A stretch of DNA of 64,000 bases from Allomuricauda sp. M10 (GCF_020782875.1 NZ_JAJGBN010000002.1:186001-250000), one strand, 5' to 3'; shown: positions 26,222-35,454, numbered from the stretch's first letter. Translations and numbers: made by a program. Notes: a model not told the origin generated them from the sequence alone.

Positions 26222-26250
26222 GTCTCCCTTCGAGTGAAGTCGAGAATGGA
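26222..26250. repeat. Half REP-like element
   Basis: The sequence around CCTTCGAGTGAAGTCGAGAA resembles one arm of the REP-like palindromes at 28451 and 29337 (core TCGAGCGCAGTCGAG). It lies in the 56-base gap between the GNAT gene and argG. No second arm is visible here. Confidence 0.45.
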
Positions 26251-26274
26251 CATTGAATTTAAAGAATTATAAAA

Positions 26275-27465
26275 ATGAAAAAATTAGTTTTAGCCTATAG
26301 CGGCGGATTGGATACCTCATATTGTGCCAAATCCCTTTCACAGGACGAAGGGTTTGAAGTCCACGCAGTGAGCGTGAATACAGGAGGTTTCTCCAAAACC
26401 GAAATCGAGGAAATCGAGAAAAAGGCCCTTGCCTTGGGTGCTACAAGCTATACCTCTATCAATGCGGTTTCTACCTTTTATGAGACCGTGGTAAAATACC
26501 TCATCTTCGGAAATGTACTTCGTAACAATACCTATCCGCTTTCTGTAAGCGCGGAGCGGATTGTACAAGCTTTGGAAATTGTAAAGCACGCCAAAAAAAT
26601 CGGTGCCAAATATATTGCACACGGAAGTACCGGAGCAGGCAACGATCAAGTAAGGTTCGATATGATCTTTCAGATTTTGGCCCCTGAAATTGAGATCATC
26701 ACCCCTATCCGAGACAAAAAATTGGCCAGGGAAGTAGAAATCGAATACCTAAAGGAAAATGGCATCGATTATCCTTGGGAAAAAGCCAAGTATTCCGTCA
26801 ACCGGGGACTTTGGGGAACATCCGTTGGTGGTTCTGAAACCTTGACCTCACACTTATCCCTACCGGAAAGTGCCTATCCGAGCCAGTTGGAAAAAGAGCT
26901 TCCAAAAGAAGTAAAACTTACCTTCAAAAAAGGAGAATTGGTGGCCATTGATGGCGAAGAGAACAATCCAGTCGCCAATATTGAAAAACTATCCGAAATC
27001 GCTTCCAAATATGCTATAGGCAGGGACATCCACGTGGGTGATACCATTATTGGGATTAAAGGAAGGGTTGGTTTTGAAGCCGCTGCACCTTTGATCATTA
27101 TCAAAGCACACCATTTGTTGGAAAAACACACCTTGAGCAAATGGCAACAGTTCCAAAAAGAACAATTGTCCAGTTTTTATGGCATGTTGTTGCACGAAGG
27201 CCATTATTTGGATGAAGTGATGCGAAACATCGAAGCCTTTTTGACCGATTCACAGAAGCACGTCTCTGGCGATGTTTTTGTGACCCTTCACCCCTACCGT
27301 TTCGAATTGAACGGGATTTCATCCGAACACGATTTGATGAACGCTTCCTTTGGAAGTTATGGGGAAATGAACAAAGGTTGGACGGCCGATGACGCCAAGG
27401 GCTTCATCAAGATTTTGTCCAACTCTGGGAAAATTGCCAACCACGTAAACCAAGATTATGATTAA
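26275..27465 (+). CDS. argG: Argininosuccinate synthase
   Basis: 396 residues. Joins citrulline and aspartate with ATP to argininosuccinate. The N-terminal PP-loop LAYSGGLDTSYC (4-15) is clear, with GSTGAGNDQVRFD (citrulline/aspartate site) and VNRGLWGTSVGG further on. Length is normal. The 3' end overlaps argC by 8 bases. Confidence 0.97.
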   Translation: MKKLVLAYSGGLDTSYCAKSLSQDEGFEVHAVSVNTGGFSKTEIEEIEKKALALGATSYTSINAVSTFYETVVKYLIFGNVLRNNTYPLSVSAERIVQALEIVKHAKKIGAKYIAHGSTGAGNDQVRFDMIFQILAPEIEIITPIRDKKLAREVEIEYLKENGIDYPWEKAKYSVNRGLWGTSVGGSETLTSHLSLPESAYPSQLEKELPKEVKLTFKKGELVAIDGEENNPVANIEKLSEIASKYAIGRDIHVGDTIIGIKGRVGFEAAAPLIIIKAHHLLEKHTLSKWQQFQKEQLSSFYGMLLHEGHYLDEVMRNIEAFLTDSQKHVSGDVFVTLHPYRFELNGISSEHDLMNASFGSYGEMNKGWTADDAKGFIKILSNSGKIANHVNQDYD

Positions 27466-28432
27466 AACGGGAATCATTGGCGGTTCCGGGTACACGGGTG
27501 GAGAACTGATCAGAATTCTGCTCAACCATCCCCATGCCGAAATCGACTTTGTATATAGTACCACAAGGGCCGGAAAACCGATATCCTCGGCGCATCCTGA
27601 TCTTTTGGGGATGACCGACCTTCAGTTTACTGGAGAAATCAACTCCAATGTAGATGTCGTATTTCTATGCCTAGGTCACGGGAATTCCACTTCCTTCTTG
27701 AATGAAAATCCATTCTCGGCAAGCACCAAGATCATCGACTTGAGCAATGATTTTAGATTGCAGGCGGATTCCATGTTCAATGGCAAACGTTTTATCTATG
27801 GCCTACCAGAATTGAACAAATCTGCCATTCAATCTGCAGAAGCGATAGCCAATCCCGGTTGTTTTGCCACAGCTATTCAGTTGGCATTGTTGCCTTTGGC
27901 AAAAGCAAATTTGTTGAAGCATGAAATCCATGTGAATGCCGTAACGGGGAGCACTGGTGCAGGTGTTGGATTGTCCGCCACCTCACATTTTAGCTGGAGG
28001 AACAACAACGTTTCGTGGTACAAGCCTTTTACCCATCAGCATTTGGGTGAAATTGGGGAAAGTTTGAAATCTTTTGGCAATGCGGTGGGCAAATTGATGT
28101 TTTTACCGAATCGTGGCAACTTCACAAGAGGAATTTTGGCCACGGCCTACACCCAGTTTGAAGGTTCGCTGGACGATGCTAAAAAACTATATGCAGCTTT
28201 TTACCAAGATGCGGCATTCACCCACATGTCCGAAGAGGAAATCAACCTAAAGCAAGTGGTGAACACCAACCAGTGCCATATCCATTTGCATAAACATGAT
28301 GATCTTTTGCTGGTAACCTCGGCCATCGATAATTTGTTGAAAGGCGCCTCCGGACAAGCGGTACAGAATATGAACCTGATGTTCGGTTTCCCAGAAACCG
28401 AAGGTCTGTTGTTAAAAGCGGGAGTTTTTTAA
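27458..28432 (+). CDS. argC: N-acetyl-gamma-glutamyl-phosphate reductase
   Basis: 324 residues. Reduces N-acylglutamyl phosphate to the semialdehyde with NADPH. The nucleotide motif GGSGYTGGELIRIL (7-20) and the catalytic cysteine in ANPGCFATAIQ are present. The start overlaps argG by 8 bases, a strong sign of coupled translation. It is followed by a REP-like repeat before proC. Confidence 0.96.
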   Translation: MIKTGIIGGSGYTGGELIRILLNHPHAEIDFVYSTTRAGKPISSAHPDLLGMTDLQFTGEINSNVDVVFLCLGHGNSTSFLNENPFSASTKIIDLSNDFRLQADSMFNGKRFIYGLPELNKSAIQSAEAIANPGCFATAIQLALLPLAKANLLKHEIHVNAVTGSTGAGVGLSATSHFSWRNNNVSWYKPFTHQHLGEIGESLKSFGNAVGKLMFLPNRGNFTRGILATAYTQFEGSLDDAKKLYAAFYQDAAFTHMSEEEINLKQVVNTNQCHIHLHKHDDLLLVTSAIDNLLKGASGQAVQNMNLMFGFPETEGLLLKAGVF

Positions 28433-28450
28433 TAGACCACAGATAGAGCT

Positions 28451-28525
28451 GTCACATCGAGCGCAGTCGAGATGTGAGCCTTGAATTGATGAAAATATAT
28501 ATCTCTCGACTGCGCTCGAGATGAC
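28451..28525. repeat. REP-like inverted repeat, copy 1
   Basis: Two near-complementary 21-base arms (28451-28471 and 28505-28525, shared core CTCGACTGCGCTCGA) flank a 33-base AT-rich middle. The element is almost identical to the one at 29337-29410, including parts of the middle (ATTGATGAAAA). It covers an in-frame ATG at 28521, so translation of proC should begin at 28539. Confidence 0.85.
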
Positions 28526-28538
28526 AAATAAGAAAAAT

Positions 28539-29333
28539 ATGAAAATAGCCATCATAGGAGCAGGGAATTTGGGATTGGCCATTGCCAAAGGAATTTTACA
28601 CACCAACGGCGCCACCACCATGTACCTCACCAAAAGAAACACCAAATCCATCAAGGATTGGGAAAAATACGGGAATGTGACCGTGACCTCCGACAATTTG
28701 GAGGCCATTAAAAATTCCGATATCCTGATTTTCGCCGTTCAACCCGGTCATTTTACAACCTTGCTGGAGCAAAGCAAAGACCTGTTGACCGAAAAACACG
28801 TGATCATCAGTACCATCACTGGATACAGCATACCAAAAATTGAAAGTATCATCGGGGAGGATAAATTCATCATCCGCAGTATGCCCAACACGGCCATTTC
28901 AGTTGGCAAGTCCATGACTTGTATTTGCAGTAACGAATTGGGCAAAAAACGCATCGATTTGGCCAAGGCTATTTTCAACCGCATGGGGCACACCATGGAA
29001 ATTCCAGAGGACCAAATGCAGGCTGCCACAGTGATCTGTGCCAGTGGAATTGCTTTCTGGATGCGCTTGATTCGCGCCACCACCCAAGGAGCTATTCAGT
29101 TAGGGTTCGACGCTAAGGAGGCCCAAGAACTGGCCATGCATACCTGTAACGGTGCCGCTAGCCTCTTGATCGAATCAGGTAGCCACCCAGAAGAAGAAAT
29201 CGATAGGGTAACCACACCTAAAGGGTGCACCATTGAAGGCTTGAACGAAATGGAACACCAAGGTTTGAGCTCCTCCTTGATCAAGGGAATCGTGAGTTCC
29301 TATGAAAAAATTAGCCACATTAAAAAGGGATAA
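28539..29333 (+). CDS. proC: Pyrroline-5-carboxylate reductase
   Basis: 264 residues from ATG 28539. The last step of proline synthesis: pyrroline-5-carboxylate plus NAD(P)H gives proline. The Rossmann motif is IIGAGNLGLAIAKG, and the C-terminal P5C signature lies in AQELAMHTCNGAASLL...TTPKGCTIEGL (family: TSPGGTT). The earlier ATG at 28521 belongs to a repeat arm. The gene sits inside the arginine operon, possibly tying proline and ornithine metabolism together. Confidence 0.93.
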   Translation: MKIAIIGAGNLGLAIAKGILHTNGATTMYLTKRNTKSIKDWEKYGNVTVTSDNLEAIKNSDILIFAVQPGHFTTLLEQSKDLLTEKHVIISTITGYSIPKIESIIGEDKFIIRSMPNTAISVGKSMTCICSNELGKKRIDLAKAIFNRMGHTMEIPEDQMQAATVICASGIAFWMRLIRATTQGAIQLGFDAKEAQELAMHTCNGAASLLIESGSHPEEEIDRVTTPKGCTIEGLNEMEHQGLSSSLIKGIVSSYEKISHIKKG

Positions 29334-29336
29334 AAT

Positions 29337-29410
29337 GTCACATCGAGCGCAGTCGAGATGCGAAACTTTATTGATGAAAACATACACCTCTCGACTGCGC
29401 TCGAGATGAC
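29337..29410. repeat. REP-like inverted repeat, copy 2
   Basis: The same 21-base arms as copy 1 (29337-29357 and 29390-29410) are separated by a 32-base middle. It begins three bases after the proC stop and ends 12 bases before the argD start, filling the intergenic gap entirely. Confidence 0.85.
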
Positions 29411-29422
29411 AAACAAAGGATT

Positions 29423-30550
29423 ATGAAATTATTCGACGTATACCCACTTTATGATGTAACCCCCGTATCCGCCAAGGGTATTGAGGTTTGGGACGACAAA
29501 GGACAAAAATATTTGGATTTTTATGGCGGACATGCCGTAATTTCCATCGGACATACGCACCCACATTACGTAAAACGCATAGAAGACCAATTGGAGAAAA
29601 TTGCCTTTTACAGCAATTCCGTACAAAATCCTGTGCAAGAAGCATTGGCAGTGAAATTGGGTAAACTTTCCGGCTGTGAGAATTATGACCTGTTCATGTG
29701 CAATTCTGGGGCCGAGGCCAATGAAAACGCCTTGAAAATGGCTTCGTTCCACAATGGAAAAGCTAAAGTGATCGCTTTCAAGAATAGTTTTCATGGACGT
29801 ACTTCCGCAGCTGTGGCCGCCACGGACAACCCAAAGATCAACGCACCCATCAATTTACAGCAAGAAGTGACCTTTTTGCCTTTGAACGATTTTGAAGCCT
29901 TTGAAAAAGCCATTACCTCTGATGGGTATTGTGCCGTAATCTTAGAAGCCATTCAAGGAGTGGGCGGCTTGGATGAACCCACCACTGCATTTTACCAATT
30001 CATTGCTGAAAAATGCAAGGAGAACCATGTGGTTTTGATTGCCGATGAAGTACAAAGCGGTTATGGGCGAAGTGGAAAATTCTTCGGATTTCAGCATCAC
30101 GGCATACAGCCCGATATCATTTCCATTGCCAAAGGCATGGGCAACGGTTTCCCTGTAGGCGGTGTATTGATCCACGAATCCTTTAAACCTTCATATGGAC
30201 TGTTGGGTACCACCTTTGGTGGCAACCATTTGGCCTGTGCCGCAAGTTTGGCCGTTCTGGAAGTATTGGAATCCGAGAATCTTATCGAAAATGCTTCCGA
30301 ATTGGGAGTCTATTTTAGGGAAAAGGCCGCCGAGGTACCCGAAATCATCAAAGTGAAAGGCAGAGGGTTGATGATCGGGCTCGAATTTGATTTTGAGGTA
30401 GCCGAACTGCGCAAAAAATTGATCTATGATCATCACATGTTCACCGGTAGCGCCAACAACAAAAAGTTGCTGCGATTTTTACCGGCATTGAACATCACCA
30501 AGGCACACATCGACCTATTCTTTGACGCGCTCAAAAAAGCATTGAAATGA
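29423..30550 (+). CDS. argD: N-acylornithine aminotransferase
   Basis: 375 residues, class III PLP aminotransferase converting N-acylglutamate semialdehyde to N-acylornithine. CNSGAEANENALK for phosphate binding, IADEVQSGYGRSGKFF, and the PLP lysine Lys237 in SIAKGMGNGFPVGG are present. It overlaps argF' by 4 bases. The closely related ornithine aminotransferase activity is possible but the operon fixes the likely role. Confidence 0.94.
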   Translation: MKLFDVYPLYDVTPVSAKGIEVWDDKGQKYLDFYGGHAVISIGHTHPHYVKRIEDQLEKIAFYSNSVQNPVQEALAVKLGKLSGCENYDLFMCNSGAEANENALKMASFHNGKAKVIAFKNSFHGRTSAAVAATDNPKINAPINLQQEVTFLPLNDFEAFEKAITSDGYCAVILEAIQGVGGLDEPTTAFYQFIAEKCKENHVVLIADEVQSGYGRSGKFFGFQHHGIQPDIISIAKGMGNGFPVGGVLIHESFKPSYGLLGTTFGGNHLACAASLAVLEVLESENLIENASELGVYFREKAAEVPEIIKVKGRGLMIGLEFDFEVAELRKKLIYDHHMFTGSANNKKLLRFLPALNITKAHIDLFFDALKKALK

Positions 30551-31488
30551 AGCATTATTTATCCGTAAACGATATCGACTCCCTCCCCGATTGGGTGGAG
30601 GAAGCAATCAACCTAAAAAAAGACCCCTATCAATTTGAGGATTTGGGCAAACGCAAAACCTTGTGCCTATTATTTTTCAATAACAGTCTACGTACTCGTT
30701 TGAGCACCCAGAAAGCGGCCATGAACCTTGGTATGGAAGTTATGGTGATGAATTTTGGCAACGAAGGTTGGGCCTTGGAATACGGGGATGGTACCGTAAT
30801 GGATCAAGGCACATCGGAACATATCAAGGAAGCGGCACAAGTGGTTTCGCAATATTGCGACATTGTGGCCATCAGGGCATTTGCCGGTTTGGTGGACAAA
30901 GCAAAAGACGAATCGGAGGAGGTAATCAACGGGTTTGCCAAATATGCTTCCATTCCAGTGGTGAATATGGAAAGTTCAGTGGGGCACCCCCTTCAGGCTT
31001 TGGCAGACGCCATCACCATGGCAGAAAACAAGAAAAAAGCAAGACCTAAAGTGGTTTTATCCTGGGCGCCACATCCAAAGGCATTACCCCATGCGGTGGC
31101 CAATTCCTTTGTGCAGATGATGAAACTGCAAGATGCCGATTTTGTTATCACCCATCCAAAGGGATATGAATTGAATCCGGAGATCACGGAAGATTGCCAT
31201 ATTGAACATGACCAACAAAAGGCCCTTGAAAATGCGGATTTTGTCTATGTGAAAAACTGGAGCAACTATGCCGATTACGGCAAAGTGGTGAACAAGGATT
31301 TGAACTGGACCATGACGGAGGAAAAATTGGGAAAGGCCAAATTCATGCATTGCTTGCCCGTTCGTAGAAACGTTGTGGTGGAAGATGCCGTGTTAGACGG
31401 AACACAATCCTTAGTGGCCGAGCAGGCCAAAAACCGGATTTTTTCGGCCCAGATTGTATTGAAAAAGATTTTGGAGCAAAACAAATGA
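30547..31488 (+). CDS. argF': N-acylornithine carbamoyltransferase (SOTCase/AOTCase type)
   Basis: 313 residues of the aspartate/ornithine carbamoyltransferase fold, of the branch that acts on N-acetyl- or N-succinylornithine rather than ornithine. Carbamoyl phosphate motif SLRTR (47-51), HPLQALAD, and HCLPVRRN are present; Trp75 followed by a long acyl-binding loop marks the acylated-substrate branch. In Bacteroides fragilis SOTCase residue 90 is Pro and the Xanthomonas AOTCase equivalent is Glu (from memory); here it is Ser90 (TSEH), so the acyl group is undecided. It overlaps both neighbours by 4 bases. Confidence 0.9.
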   Translation: MKHYLSVNDIDSLPDWVEEAINLKKDPYQFEDLGKRKTLCLLFFNNSLRTRLSTQKAAMNLGMEVMVMNFGNEGWALEYGDGTVMDQGTSEHIKEAAQVVSQYCDIVAIRAFAGLVDKAKDESEEVINGFAKYASIPVVNMESSVGHPLQALADAITMAENKKKARPKVVLSWAPHPKALPHAVANSFVQMMKLQDADFVITHPKGYELNPEITEDCHIEHDQQKALENADFVYVKNWSNYADYGKVVNKDLNWTMTEEKLGKAKFMHCLPVRRNVVVEDAVLDGTQSLVAEQAKNRIFSAQIVLKKILEQNK

Positions 31489-32231
31489 AATTAAAGGATA
31501 AGGTCTGTATTGTAACCGGTGCAACAAGCGGTATGGGGAAAGCCATTGCCGAAACATTTTCTTCGGAAGGTGCCAAGCTTGTGTTATCCGGTCAAAATAG
31601 GGAACGGGGCCAAAACCTGGAAAAGCAATTGGGCAATTCCGTTTTTTTGGCTGGCGATGTTACAGACCCTTCCTATAATGAAAAACTGGTACAATTGGCC
31701 ATGGATACCTTTGGTCAGTTGGACATCCTTTCTTTGAACGCGGGTATTCTTGGGTTAGGAAACGTTGAAGCGTTGGAAATCGACACTTGGCACAAGACGC
31801 TCAATACCAATTTGAGTTCCATATTTTATCTTTGTAAGTATGGATTGCCCTTCTTGAAAGAAGGGTCCGGGGGACACATTTTGATCAATGCTTCCATAGC
31901 AGCATTCAAGAGTTTTCCCAATCACCCGGCCTATTGTGCATCTAAAGCTGGTGCCGTTGCATTGATGAAACAACTGGCCGTGGAATACGCTCCAAAAGTT
32001 CGGGTGAACGCCATTTGTCCTGGACCAGTGGACACCCCGTTACTGTGGGAATCGGCCAAGGCCTTTGAAAATCCGGAAACGGCGGTGGCCAAGGCAGAAA
32101 AAGCAACGTTGTTGAAAAGATTGGGTACCCCAGAAGATATAGCCAAGCTGGCCCTTTTCATGGTTTCGGAGGATAGTTCCTGGATTACCGGGACCACGAT
32201 AACCATTGATGGGGGCATAATAAACACATAA
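31485..32231 (+). CDS. Short-chain dehydrogenase/reductase within the arg operon
   Basis: 248 residues, classical SDR. The cofactor motif TGATSGMGKAIA, NAG (LSLNAGIL), a catalytic Ser in INASIAAF, the YCASK catalytic pair, and CPGPVDTPL are all intact, so it should be active with NAD(P)H. It overlaps argF' by 4 bases and is one base from argB, so it is fully embedded in arginine synthesis, yet no SDR is needed in the known pathway. Substrate unknown. Confidence 0.9.
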   Translation: MKLKDKVCIVTGATSGMGKAIAETFSSEGAKLVLSGQNRERGQNLEKQLGNSVFLAGDVTDPSYNEKLVQLAMDTFGQLDILSLNAGILGLGNVEALEIDTWHKTLNTNLSSIFYLCKYGLPFLKEGSGGHILINASIAAFKSFPNHPAYCASKAGAVALMKQLAVEYAPKVRVNAICPGPVDTPLLWESAKAFENPETAVAKAEKATLLKRLGTPEDIAKLALFMVSEDSSWITGTTITIDGGIINT

Positions 32232-32232
32232 A

Positions 32233-33012
32233 ATGAAGCAAAAACTATCCGTAATAAAAATAGGGGGCAACCTCATTGAAGACCCAAAAGGGTTTGAACA
32301 TGTCCTAGGCCTATTTTCCAAAATGGAAGGGAATAAAATTTTGGTGCACGGCGGTGGTAAAAAAGCAACCGAGCTGGGCAACAAATTGGGCATTGAAAGC
32401 CAAATGGTGAATGGAAGAAGGATTACCGATCCTGAAACCCTTGATATTGCCGTAATGGTTTATGGGGGCTTGGTGAGCAAAAACATCGTGGCCAAACTGC
32501 AGGCCTTGGGAACCGATGCCATAGGCATGAGCGGTGCCGATGCCAACACGATCCATGCACACAAAAGACCCATTAAAAAAGTGGATTTTGGCTTAGTGGG
32601 CGATGTGGACAAGGTGAATGCCTATGCCATTTTCAAATTGCTACAAGCCGGATTTACTCCTATTTTCTGCGCTTTAACACATGACGGAAGAGGACAATTG
32701 CTCAACACCAATGCCGATACGATTGCCGCCGAACTAGCAATTGCCATGTCCGAACAATTCGAAACCACCCTGTATTACTGTTTTGAGAAGAAAGGGGTTT
32801 TACAGGATGTGGAGGATGAAAATTCGGTGATCAAACACATCGATTCCAAGACCTATGATGAGCTTTTGGCCTATGGGATCATTGCCGATGGAATGCTCCC
32901 CAAATTGCACAATTGCTTCTACGCTTTGCGCAACCATGTAGCGAAAGTTTGTGTGGGGAACAGTGAAATGCTCGATCAGAGCAATGTGGAATATACGACC
33001 CTGACTTTATGA
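32233..33012 (+). CDS. argB: N-acetylglutamate kinase (or N-succinylglutamate kinase)
   Basis: 259 residues, amino acid kinase family. Phosphorylates the gamma carboxylate of N-acylglutamate. KIGGNLIEDPKG at the N-terminus and VHGGGKKATEL (ATP and substrate loops), GDVDKVNA and NTNADTIAAELA are present. It lacks the N-terminal helix that arginine-inhibited kinases use for hexamer formation, so feedback by arginine may be weak; that would leave room for control at the leader peptide. It overlaps argE by 4 bases. Confidence 0.95.
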   Translation: MKQKLSVIKIGGNLIEDPKGFEHVLGLFSKMEGNKILVHGGGKKATELGNKLGIESQMVNGRRITDPETLDIAVMVYGGLVSKNIVAKLQALGTDAIGMSGADANTIHAHKRPIKKVDFGLVGDVDKVNAYAIFKLLQAGFTPIFCALTHDGRGQLLNTNADTIAAELAIAMSEQFETTLYYCFEKKGVLQDVEDENSVIKHIDSKTYDELLAYGIIADGMLPKLHNCFYALRNHVAKVCVGNSEMLDQSNVEYTTLTL

Positions 33013-34079
33013 CGATTTCCCAAGACATATTGACCCAAAAAGCCATAGCACTGCTGAAAGAGCTCATTTCCATCCCATCCTTTTCTGGTGAAGAGGACAA
33101 AACCGGGGATGCCATTGAAGCATTCTTACAGGGTTTTGGCATAAAATCGGAACGCCAATACCACAACATCTATGCTTTCAACAAGTATTTTGATGAAAGC
33201 AAACCTACCCTATTGCTCAACTCGCACCACGATACGGTAAAACCGAACAGCGCCTACACCAAGGATCCTTTTCATCCTCATGTTGAAGATGGTAAGTTGT
33301 ACGGTTTGGGCAGCAATGATGCAGGTGGATGTTTGGTTTCTCTTCTGGCTACTTTCGTTCATTTTTACGACAAAGAAGGGTTGAGCCACAACATCATAAT
33401 GGCGGCAACTGCAGAGGAAGAAGATGCAGGCGATAAAAGTTTACGCGGCCTGTTACCCATCCTACCAAAAATTGATGTGGCCGTGGTGGGCGAACCCACT
33501 TTGATGGACCTTGCCATTGCTGAAAAAGGTCTTGTGGTCTTTGATGCCGTGGTAGAAGGCACGCCTTCACATGCCGCGCATCCCAACGACAACAATTCCA
33601 TTTACAATACCATACCTGTATTGCAATGGTTCAAGGATTACAAATTTGAAAAGATTTCCGAAGCCTTGGGTGAAGTGAAAATGACCGTTACCCAGATCAA
33701 TGCTGGAAAACAACATAATGTGGTGCCCGCACAAGTGGATCTGGTGGTAGATGTTCGGGTGAACGACTGTTATACCAATCAGGAAATTTCGGATAGGTTG
33801 CAACGAGAGGCCCCTTGCAAAATGACACCCCGCTCGTTACGCTTGAATTCATCCTGCATTGATCCCAACCATGCCTTGGTAAAAAGCGGTCTGGCGTTGG
33901 ATAGAAAAACCTATGGTTCTCCTACGTTGTCCGATCAGGCGGCATTGAGTTGCCAATCGGTAAAACTGGGACCTGGCGACAGCACACGTTCCCACTCTGC
34001 CAATGAATTCATTTATGTGGATGAGATTGAGGAAGGAATCGACCTGTATATCAAAATCCTTTCAGGATTTTTACAATAA
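33009..34079 (+). CDS. argE: N-acylornithine/N-acylcitrulline deacylase, M20 family
   Basis: 356 residues. Two-zinc M20 peptidase that removes the acyl group. Ligands visible: His in NSHHDTV, Asp in GSNDAGGC, EE in ATAEEEDAGD, and the late His in STRSHSANEF. Because the carbamoyltransferase uses an acylated substrate, this enzyme probably acts on N-acylcitrulline after it rather than on N-acylornithine. Gene order after argB and before argH agrees. Confidence 0.92.
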   Translation: MTISQDILTQKAIALLKELISIPSFSGEEDKTGDAIEAFLQGFGIKSERQYHNIYAFNKYFDESKPTLLLNSHHDTVKPNSAYTKDPFHPHVEDGKLYGLGSNDAGGCLVSLLATFVHFYDKEGLSHNIIMAATAEEEDAGDKSLRGLLPILPKIDVAVVGEPTLMDLAIAEKGLVVFDAVVEGTPSHAAHPNDNNSIYNTIPVLQWFKDYKFEKISEALGEVKMTVTQINAGKQHNVVPAQVDLVVDVRVNDCYTNQEISDRLQREAPCKMTPRSLRLNSSCIDPNHALVKSGLALDRKTYGSPTLSDQAALSCQSVKLGPGDSTRSHSANEFIYVDEIEEGIDLYIKILSGFLQ

Positions 34080-34087
34080 ACAAAATT

Positions 34088-34158
34088 GGGCCCTGAGCGT
34101 AGTCGAAGGGTAATAGATATCGAAATTATAAGATTCCCCTTTTCACGGGAATGACAAA
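34088..34158. repeat. REP-like composite repeat
   Basis: CCCTGAGCGTAGTCGAAGGG (about 34091-34110) is a variant of the REP-like arm found at 28451. It is followed after 33 bases by ATTCCCCTTTTCACGGGAAT, a second small palindrome with ATTCCC/GGGAAT arms, and then ATGACA as in the other copies. It fills the gap between argE and argH. Confidence 0.65.
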
Positions 34159-34167
34159 ACGGAAATT

Positions 34168-35454
34168 ATGAAACTCTGGGACAAAGGTTTTAGCACCGAT
34201 AAAAAAATAGACCATTTTACCGTGGGCAACGACCGCGAACTAGATCTGGTACTCGCCAAATACGATGTGATCGCCTCCACAGCCCATGCCAAAATGCTGG
34301 GCAAGGTTGGGTTGATCACCGAAGAGGAAGCCAATGATTTGGTCAAGGCATTGGGTGAAATTGGTAAGGATATCGAAAAGGGGAATTTCACCATTGAGAA
34401 CGATTTTGAGGACATGCATTCCAAAATAGAATTCATCCTGACCGAAAAATTGGGCGATACCGGTAAAAAAATCCACTCGGCCCGATCTAGGAACGACCAG
34501 GTTTTGATAGCCATGCAATTGTATCTGAAGGAAGAGCTTACCGAAATCAGGGAGCAGGTAAAAACCCTGTTCGACCTTTTAATGAAGCTTGCCGAAAAAC
34601 ACCAGAATGTACTTTTACCAGGCTATACCCACCTACAGATTGCCATGCCCTCCTCATTTGGACTTTGGTTTTCTGCCTATGCCGAAAGCTTGATCGATGA
34701 TCTGTACTTTGTACAGGCCGCCCATAAAATCGCGGACCAAAACCCGTTGGGAAGTGCTGCTGGATATGGAAGTTCCTTTCCTATCGACAGAACATTTACC
34801 ACATCTGAAATGGGTTTTGAAACCTTAAAATACAACGTGGTGGCTGCCCAAATGGGACGCGGAAAAGTGGAAAAAGCTGCTGCTTTTGGCATTTCCAGCG
34901 TGGCTGCCACCCTATCCAAAATGGCAATGGACATTTGCCTGTACATGAGCCAGAACTTTGATTTTATTTCGTTCCCGAACGAACTCACGACGGGCAGCAG
35001 CATCATGCCGCACAAGAAGAATCCCGATGTGTTCGAGTTGATCCGTGCCAAGTGCAACCGGATTCAAGCAGTGCCCAACCAATTGACCTTGATCACCAAC
35101 AATTTGCCTAGTGGCTATCACCGTGACCTTCAATTGGTAAAAGAAGTGATCGTACCCGCTTTGCAGGACATGCAGGCCTGTTTGGAACTGATGACCTTTA
35201 GTTTGAAGGAAATCAAGGTGAACCCCAAGATTTTGGACGACCCCAAATACGATTACCTCTTCAGTGTGGACACCTTGAACGAACTCGTAAAAAGCGGAAT
35301 GCCATTCCGGGATGCCTATAAAACCATGGGCAAGGCCATTGAAAATGGCAATTTTAAACCCAAAAAGGACATTGAACATACCCATGAAGGCAGTTTGGGG
35401 AATCTGTGTTTGGAGCAGATTAAAGCCAAAATGGAGAAAGCATTGAGTTTGTAA
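34168..35454 (+). CDS. argH: Argininosuccinate lyase
   Basis: 428 residues of the fumarase/aspartase superfamily; splits argininosuccinate into arginine and fumarate. HSARSRNDQV and the signature GSSIMPHKKNPD are intact. The gene is 40 residues shorter than enterobacterial ArgH, as in other Bacteroidota. It is the last gene of the operon, and the next gene has different base composition. Confidence 0.96.
   Translation: MKLWDKGFSTDKKIDHFTVGNDRELDLVLAKYDVIASTAHAKMLGKVGLITEEEANDLVKALGEIGKDIEKGNFTIENDFEDMHSKIEFILTEKLGDTGKKIHSARSRNDQVLIAMQLYLKEELTEIREQVKTLFDLLMKLAEKHQNVLLPGYTHLQIAMPSSFGLWFSAYAESLIDDLYFVQAAHKIADQNPLGSAAGYGSSFPIDRTFTTSEMGFETLKYNVVAAQMGRGKVEKAAAFGISSVAATLSKMAMDICLYMSQNFDFISFPNELTTGSSIMPHKKNPDVFELIRAKCNRIQAVPNQLTLITNNLPSGYHRDLQLVKEVIVPALQDMQACLELMTFSLKEIKVNPKILDDPKYDYLFSVDTLNELVKSGMPFRDAYKTMGKAIENGNFKPKKDIEHTHEGSLGNLCLEQIKAKMEKALSL

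Noticed and set aside
28521..28538. ATG 28521 as start of proC
   Set aside because: It is part of the REP-like repeat arm, and the protein family begins at MKIAIIGAGN (28539).
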